A stretch of 9,895 bases of DNA from Candidatus Altimarinota bacterium (GTDB taxonomy: Bacteria > Patescibacteriota > Gracilibacteria > RBG-16-42-10): the NCBI GenBank assembly GCA_017984655.1, contig JAGNZB010000043.1, positions 1 through 9,895 on the forward strand. The letters are read 5' to 3'. The notes under the pieces were generated by a model that did not search any database, was not told the origin of the DNA, and saw only the letters and a list, made by a program, of their open reading frames with translations. Each line of letters starts with the position of its first letter. The first letter of the stretch is position 1. The translations under genes and the position numbers were made by a program. This document shows positions 6,906 to 9,895 of the stretch, in pieces.

Positions 6906-8342
6906 ATGGCACAAGCATACGAACTAGTCATCGGCTTAGAGATCCATGCACAAATGAATACCAAGACCAAGATGTTTTGTCACTGTGACAATAGCTCTTT
7001 TGAAAGCCTCCCCAATACCAATGTCTGTGAGGTCTGTATGGGTTTCCCAGGTATGCTTCCTACCATCAATGAAGAAGCGGTGATCAAAGGGATCAAGGCA
7101 GGCTTAGCACTAGGCTGCACGATCCCCGCTTATAGCAAATTTGACCGCAAGCATTACTTCTATCCCGATTCACCAAAAGGCTATCAGATCACACAATTCG
7201 ACCAACCAATTGCGATCAATGGCGAAGTAGAAATTGACCTTGCTGATGGTACTACGAAGAAGATCGGGATCGAGAGACTTCATCTTGAAGACGACGCTGG
7301 GAAATTGATCCATAGCGGCATGGGTACTCTGGTGGACTTCAATCGCGCCGGCACACCACTGATGGAAATCGTCTCCCATCCCCACCTCTTCTCAAAAGAA
7401 GAAGCTAGTCAATACGCTCGCATGGTCCAACAAATCGTTCGCTATTCAGGCGCTTCTGATGCCGACATGGAAAAAGGGATGATGCGTTTTGACCTCAACA
7501 TCTCCCTACGGCCAGCAGGCACTGAAGCCTTTGGACAAAGGGTAGAGGTGAAAAATCTCAACTCATTTCGATCCCTCGAAAAAGCAATTATGTTTGAGAT
7601 GACTCGACAGGCTGAGATTCTTGACAGTGGTGGTACGATCGCCAAAGAAACTCGAGGGTGGGATGCTGAAAAAGAAATCACTGAAAGCCAGCGATCAAAA
7701 GAAGCTGCTGCAGACTACCGCTACTTCCCTGAACCAGATCTACCGCCAATCATCACTACACCAGAACAGATAGAACATATTCGCCAATCATTGCCAGAAC
7801 TCCCCCGAGCAAAAAGAAAACGTTACACTCGTGTCTTTAGTATCGATAGTGACTATGCTCGTATTATTAGTGAAGACCACAGCATCGCACACTACTTTGA
7901 GGAAATGATGAATGCTACCAATGCGTACATCACCGCTAGCAATCTCTTTATTTCAGACTTACTCGGTCATCTCAACCAAAGGGGTGAGACTATCGCTAGT
8001 AGTCCGATCAAACCAAAGCAGTTAGCAGAGCTCGCTAGCTTAATCAATGATGGCACGCTCTCTTCCAAAATGGGCAAAGAAGTATTGCTGATCATGCTAG
8101 AAACAAAACAAGATGCTCACACTATTGTAGAAGAAAAAGGACTCCGCCAAGTGACCGACCTCGCTTCTCTAGAAACTGCCTGTCAAAAGGCGATCGAACA
8201 GCTCCCCAAAGCAGCTGAAGATGTCCGTACCGGAAATGATAAAGCCATCGGAGCCTTAGTAGGTATCGTCATGAAAGAGACCAAAGGTCAAGCCAATCCA
8301 GGCAAAGTTAACCAGATTTTGCTCCACATGCTGCGTTCATAG
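6906..8342 (+). CDS. gatB: Aspartyl/glutamyl-tRNA(Asn/Gln) amidotransferase subunit B
   Basis: The kinase/transamidase subunit: it phosphorylates tRNA-bound Glu or Asp with ATP and replaces the phosphate with ammonia channelled from GatA. The 478 residues are full length. The N-terminal signature YELVIGLEIHAQ starts at residue 5. The zinc site is complete (C25-H-C27 and C41-x-x-C44 in NTNVCEVCMGFPG). The catalytic cradle holds DRKHYFYPDSPKGYQ (80-94), RLHLEDDAGK (124-133) and FNRAGTPLMEI (145-155). The KNLNSF block at 216-221 is also conserved. The tail domain (about 330-478) is of the YqeY-like helical type that binds the tRNA elbow. It starts 24 bp after gatA, behind a strikingly pyrimidine-rich leader (ATTCCCCTCTTATTTCCTCTTT) with no Shine-Dalgarno. 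The stop is TAG. It is the last gene of the gat operon, though the two following small genes could be co-transcribed. Confidence 0.96.
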   Translation: MAQAYELVIGLEIHAQMNTKTKMFCHCDNSSFESLPNTNVCEVCMGFPGMLPTINEEAVIKGIKAGLALGCTIPAYSKFDRKHYFYPDSPKGYQITQFDQPIAINGEVEIDLADGTTKKIGIERLHLEDDAGKLIHSGMGTLVDFNRAGTPLMEIVSHPHLFSKEEASQYARMVQQIVRYSGASDADMEKGMMRFDLNISLRPAGTEAFGQRVEVKNLNSFRSLEKAIMFEMTRQAEILDSGGTIAKETRGWDAEKEITESQRSKEAAADYRYFPEPDLPPIITTPEQIEHIRQSLPELPRAKRKRYTRVFSIDSDYARIISEDHSIAHYFEEMMNATNAYITASNLFISDLLGHLNQRGETIASSPIKPKQLAELASLINDGTLSSKMGKEVLLIMLETKQDAHTIVEEKGLRQVTDLASLETACQKAIEQLPKAAEDVRTGNDKAIGALVGIVMKETKGQANPGKVNQILLHMLRS

Positions 8343-8352
8343 CCTTTACCTT

Positions 8353-8373
8353 TCACTACTGATGTAGTAGTGA
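8353..8373 (+). terminator. Hairpin between gatB and the small membrane genes, possible attenuating terminator
   Basis: TCACTACT, loop GATGT, AGTAGTGA make a perfect 8-bp stem in the 63-bp gap after gatB. The downstream bases are AT-rich (TGAATTATTACTGATTTT) but have no immediate T-run, so termination would be partial at best. It could also mark the 3' end of the gat message after processing. Confidence 0.3.
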
Positions 8374-8405
8374 TGAATTATTACTGATTTTAACTTCTCA
8401 CTCGT

Positions 8406-8651
8406 ATGGAACTGATTACATTTTATTACATCCTTGCCATCCTAGGGGCAATCGCTTTGGCATTTTTGATTGTAGTACTGTGGAAAGTGATCATGACATT
8501 GACCAAGGTCAATCTACTGCTTGATGAAGCACAAGCTACAGTAGAGCATGTCCAAACATTTGTTGCCAAGCCGATGAAGATGGTGCTCCAAGTGGTCGAC
8601 CAATTCCAAGGAATTCTCGGTTTCTTTGGCAACAAGCGCAAAAAAGATTAA
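8406..8651 (+). CDS. Small single-pass membrane protein, YtxG/DUF948-like
   Basis: The 81 residues consist of one N-terminal membrane helix (about 5-30, beginning TFYYILAILGAIALAFL), then an amphipathic helical region (about 35-72, VNLLLDEAQATVEHVQTF and onward), and a basic C-terminus (NKRKKD). This shape, with heptad-like hydrophobics and a TLTKVNLLLDEA segment, resembles DUF948 proteins such as Bacillus YtxG. No enzymatic motif is present. The call leans on the next gene, a clear YtxH-type protein only 13 bp downstream, because ytxG and ytxH are neighbours in Bacillus. Function is unknown; in Bacillus the pair belongs to a general-stress operon. The start is ATG 8406, with no Shine-Dalgarno, and the stop is TAA. 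A generic small membrane protein remains possible. Confidence 0.7.
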   Translation: MELITFYYILAILGAIALAFLIVVLWKVIMTLTKVNLLLDEAQATVEHVQTFVAKPMKMVLQVVDQFQGILGFFGNKRKKD

Positions 8652-8664
8652 CTGTAGCTCCAGT

Positions 8665-8889
8665 ATGAAGAAACGAGACAAATTTATTGCCGGCACTATT
8701 GTTGGTGGTGCAGTCGGTTCTATTCTAGCCATTATGTTTGCCCCAAAAAGCGGCAAAGAAACTCGAGCAGACATCAAAGCTTCATCACAAAAACTCTATC
8801 AACAAGGTTCTACCTTCACAGAGGAATTCAAAAAAAGCAGCAAAAGCCTATGGCAAACCATCAAACAGTGGCGTCCTGGTAAAAAGTAG
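8665..8889 (+). CDS. YtxH-domain small membrane protein
   Basis: From ATG 8665 it has 74 residues. The N-terminus carries the YtxH hallmark: a short basic start (MKKRDK), a Gly-rich membrane helix (FIAGTIVGGAVGSILAIMF, about 6-24), then APKSGKETR (25-33). A charged, probably amphipathic C-terminal helix with FKKSSKSLWQTIKQW and a basic end (GKK) follows. The in-frame TTG at 8626 would overlap the preceding gene and add 13 polar residues before the membrane helix, so ATG 8665 is preferred. It lies 13 bp after the YtxG-like gene and is probably co-transcribed with it. Its last 29 bp are shared tail-to-tail with the - strand gene. YtxH proteins are linked to stress responses in Firmicutes, but no molecular role can be read here. 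Confidence 0.82.
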   Translation: MKKRDKFIAGTIVGGAVGSILAIMFAPKSGKETRADIKASSQKLYQQGSTFTEEFKKSSKSLWQTIKQWRPGKK

Positions 8890-9706
8890 CCAACTTCTGG
8901 AACCAATCCTGACGGTTATCCTGCAATAATGTGCGCAATGTCTCACATGTTTCAGGATAATCATTTTGAATTTCTTCGATGATTTTTTCAAACAATTTTC
9001 GACAATCAGCATGAAAGAAATCACCTGAGAATACAAAGCTCTCAGCTGCTAATACAAAGTCACGATTGAGCAAAGCGGCCTCGGCAAAGCCACGAATCAA
9101 CGTCCGGAGTGTAGTGACGCCTCGTAGCAGATAACGCAATTGGGTTTTTTGGCCAAACTTGAGGAAAGAAGCGGCAATTACCAAGCCGCTTTCCTTATAC
9201 TGTACAAGCAACTGATGAAGCCACTTCAGGTACGCTGACTTAGTCAGCAGCATCACAGTCTGAGTAATCAGATGATCTTGTTCTGGTACAGGGTAAATAG
9301 TGAATTGATAGGGATTGACCTCACGCAACACAGCGGAAGCCTCAGCAAAGTCATGCGCTTGTGCTTGGAGAAAACTCACCACCATCCCCCGCTCCTTGAT
9401 CAGGTCAGCAGTATCTATAGCAGGGGTAAATGTCCGACGTAATGTATCATCAAACCAATGAAACAAAGCAGCCTTACTAGGATCACATTGCTCAGCCCCC
9501 TGACAGTGATTGATCCGCTCGATCATAAAATAGAGCAAGCCGCCAAGTAAGTAAGCATGATCCTGATAAGGAATCACAAAACCAGCATGAGTAGCACCCT
9601 GGCGTTGTTGATCCTGGACACCAAGCAACTTAGCAAGCTGGAGTGACCGAGCCACAATACGAGGCCTGATAATGCCATCCTGATTGTAAGCAGTGGTAGT
9701 AGCCAC
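8861..9706 (-). CDS. Unrecognised soluble protein of 281 residues
   Basis: I do not recognise a family. The frame is open from GTG 9704-9706 to TGA 8861-8863. It has no signal peptide and no convincing membrane helix, and looks mostly alpha-helical with many Leu, Gln and aromatic residues. Visible details: IPYQDHAYLLGGLLYFMIERI (about 45-65); a Cys pair C68-x5-C74 (HCQGAEQC) with further Cys at 235 and 254; an HWFDDTLRRTF segment (83-93); and NPYQFTIYPVPEQDH (131-145), which looks like a beta turn. No nucleotide-binding loop, HD, or helicase motif was seen. Real coding is supported by the uninterrupted 281 codons, ordinary composition, and a TATAAT 21 bp upstream. It is the only gene here on the - strand and the only one ending in TGA. 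The leader would be very short, with no Shine-Dalgarno. A later start is possible but the first internal Met is at residue 61. Confidence 0.7.
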   Translation of the reverse strand: MATTTAYNQDGIIRPRIVARSLQLAKLLGVQDQQRQGATHAGFVIPYQDHAYLLGGLLYFMIERINHCQGAEQCDPSKAALFHWFDDTLRRTFTPAIDTADLIKERGMVVSFLQAQAHDFAEASAVLREVNPYQFTIYPVPEQDHLITQTVMLLTKSAYLKWLHQLLVQYKESGLVIAASFLKFGQKTQLRYLLRGVTTLRTLIRGFAEAALLNRDFVLAAESFVFSGDFFHADCRKLFEKIIEEIQNDYPETCETLRTLLQDNRQDWFQKLATFYQDATV

Positions 9707-9707
9707 G

Positions 9708-9743
9708 AAAATTAGTAATATCCAAGTATTATATACTAATTTT
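9708..9743. repeat. Long imperfect inverted repeat upstream of the - strand gene
   Basis: AAAATTAGTA (9708-9717) pairs perfectly with TACTAATTTT (9734-9743). Inside, TAATA (9716-9720) can pair with TATTA (9727-9731) around TCCAAG. The whole covers the start-proximal region and the -10 of the - strand gene, so it could be an operator or a cruciform-forming site. Function is inferred from placement only. Confidence 0.5.
9728..9733 (-). promoter_or_regulatory. Candidate -10 box of the - strand gene
   Basis: Read on the - strand this is a perfect TATAAT, 21 bp before the GTG start. Transcription would begin near 9721, leaving a leader of about 15 nt. No clear -35 is found 16-18 bp upstream (TACTCC region). 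It lies inside the inverted repeat 9708-9743, which would allow a repressor to cover it. Confidence 0.45.
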
Positions 9744-9773
9744 GGTGGTTGGAGTAGAGGAAGGGCTCATGCA

Positions 9774-9801
9774 ATTACAAATTACAGATTATAAATTACA
9801 A
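9774..9801 (+). repeat. Tandem heptamer repeat (ATTACAA), four units
   Basis: Four consecutive 7-bp units: ATTACAA, ATTACAG, ATTATAA, ATTACAA, followed by a partial AT. Two units are identical and the others differ by one base. It sits in the non-coding stretch 9707-9895. I recall similar ATTACAAATTACAAAT tracts between genes in several uncultivated small-genome bacteria; that is memory, not a search. Confidence 0.75.
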
Positions 9802-9843
9802 ATGAGGCTCAGGGCTCGAGAGTAGCTTTGGTGGTTTGCAGTA

Positions 9844-9895
9844 CTTGCCGGGATACTCGGCAAGGTCCTTCACCTTGTTCAGGATGACGGAAGGG
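9844..9895. repeat. Hairpin plus intergenic repeat-like sequence at the right edge
   Basis: CTTGCCG (9844-9850) and CGGCAAG (9858-9864) form a 7-bp stem around GGATACT. A competing hairpin CAAGGT-CCTTC-ACCTTG lies at 9861-9877. The following GTCCTTCACCTTGTTCAGGA and ATGACGG resemble the 'GATCCTTCRCTACGTTCAGGATGAC' type intergenic repeat that I recall from many environmental bacterial genomes. The element runs off the window edge, so its full extent is unknown. Confidence 0.5.

Noticed and set aside
8800..8863. TGA read as glycine (genetic code 25), extending the - strand gene past 8861
   Set aside because: The long conserved genes (PBP2, RNase Y, GatA, GatB) have no in-frame TGA although glycine is frequent, and the read-through would pass three TGAs within antisense of ytxH to give a short, unlikely Cys/Phe-rich tail.
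9774..9801. CRISPR array or origin iterons
   Set aside because: The repeat unit is only 7 bp, with no spacers, and no replication or cas gene is nearby.
9826..9895. tRNA gene at the right edge
   Set aside because: The hairpins do not assemble into a cloverleaf, and no T-loop consensus (GGTTCRA) is present.

Overview
This window looks like an ordinary chromosomal housekeeping segment from a small-genome bacterium. The candidate phyla radiation (Patescibacteria) is my best guess. The reasons are an Asp/Glu-tRNA amidotransferase operon next to RNase Y and cell-wall genes, very tight gene packing, almost no Shine-Dalgarno motifs, and a degenerate intergenic repeat tail of a kind I recall from such genomes. 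That placement is inference from gene content and style, not from a phylogenetic marker. GC is in the mid-40s per cent by eye. The standard TGA-stop code fits, because the long genes read through full length with no in-frame TGA.

Layout, left to right on the + strand. (1) 2-2240: the end of an mre/mrd cell-elongation operon, with the C-terminal part of a probable MreD overlapping the start of a full-length penicillin-binding protein 2 (MrdA). (2) 2349-3875: RNase Y, behind its own candidate promoter and a perfect 12-bp palindrome that abuts the start codon. (3) 3963-5033: an exported LysM-LysM-M23 peptidoglycan hydrolase. (4) 5103-8342: gatC-gatA-gatB, the complete amidotransferase for indirect synthesis of Gln-tRNA(Gln) and/or Asn-tRNA(Asn). 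(5) 8406-8889: two small membrane proteins resembling the YtxG (DUF948)/YtxH pair of Firmicutes. On the - strand (6) 8861-9706 is an unrecognised soluble protein of 281 residues that converges on ytxH and overlaps its 3' end by 29 bp. (7) 9707-9895 is non-coding and repeat-rich: a long inverted repeat holding the likely promoter of the - strand gene, four heptamer repeats, duplicated short blocks, and a strong hairpin followed by an intergenic repeat-like sequence.

Functionally, MreD, PBP2 and the LysM/M23 hydrolase belong to wall elongation and remodelling. RNase Y starts mRNA decay at the membrane, and GatCAB feeds translation. I see no phage, insertion sequence, CRISPR, tRNA or rRNA, and no obvious new multi-gene system. 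The points most worth a second look are an Asp-to-Asn change at the expected fourth HD metal ligand of RNase Y, the palindrome at its start codon, the consistent lack of Shine-Dalgarno sites, the unrecognised - strand gene, and the structured repeat region at the right edge.
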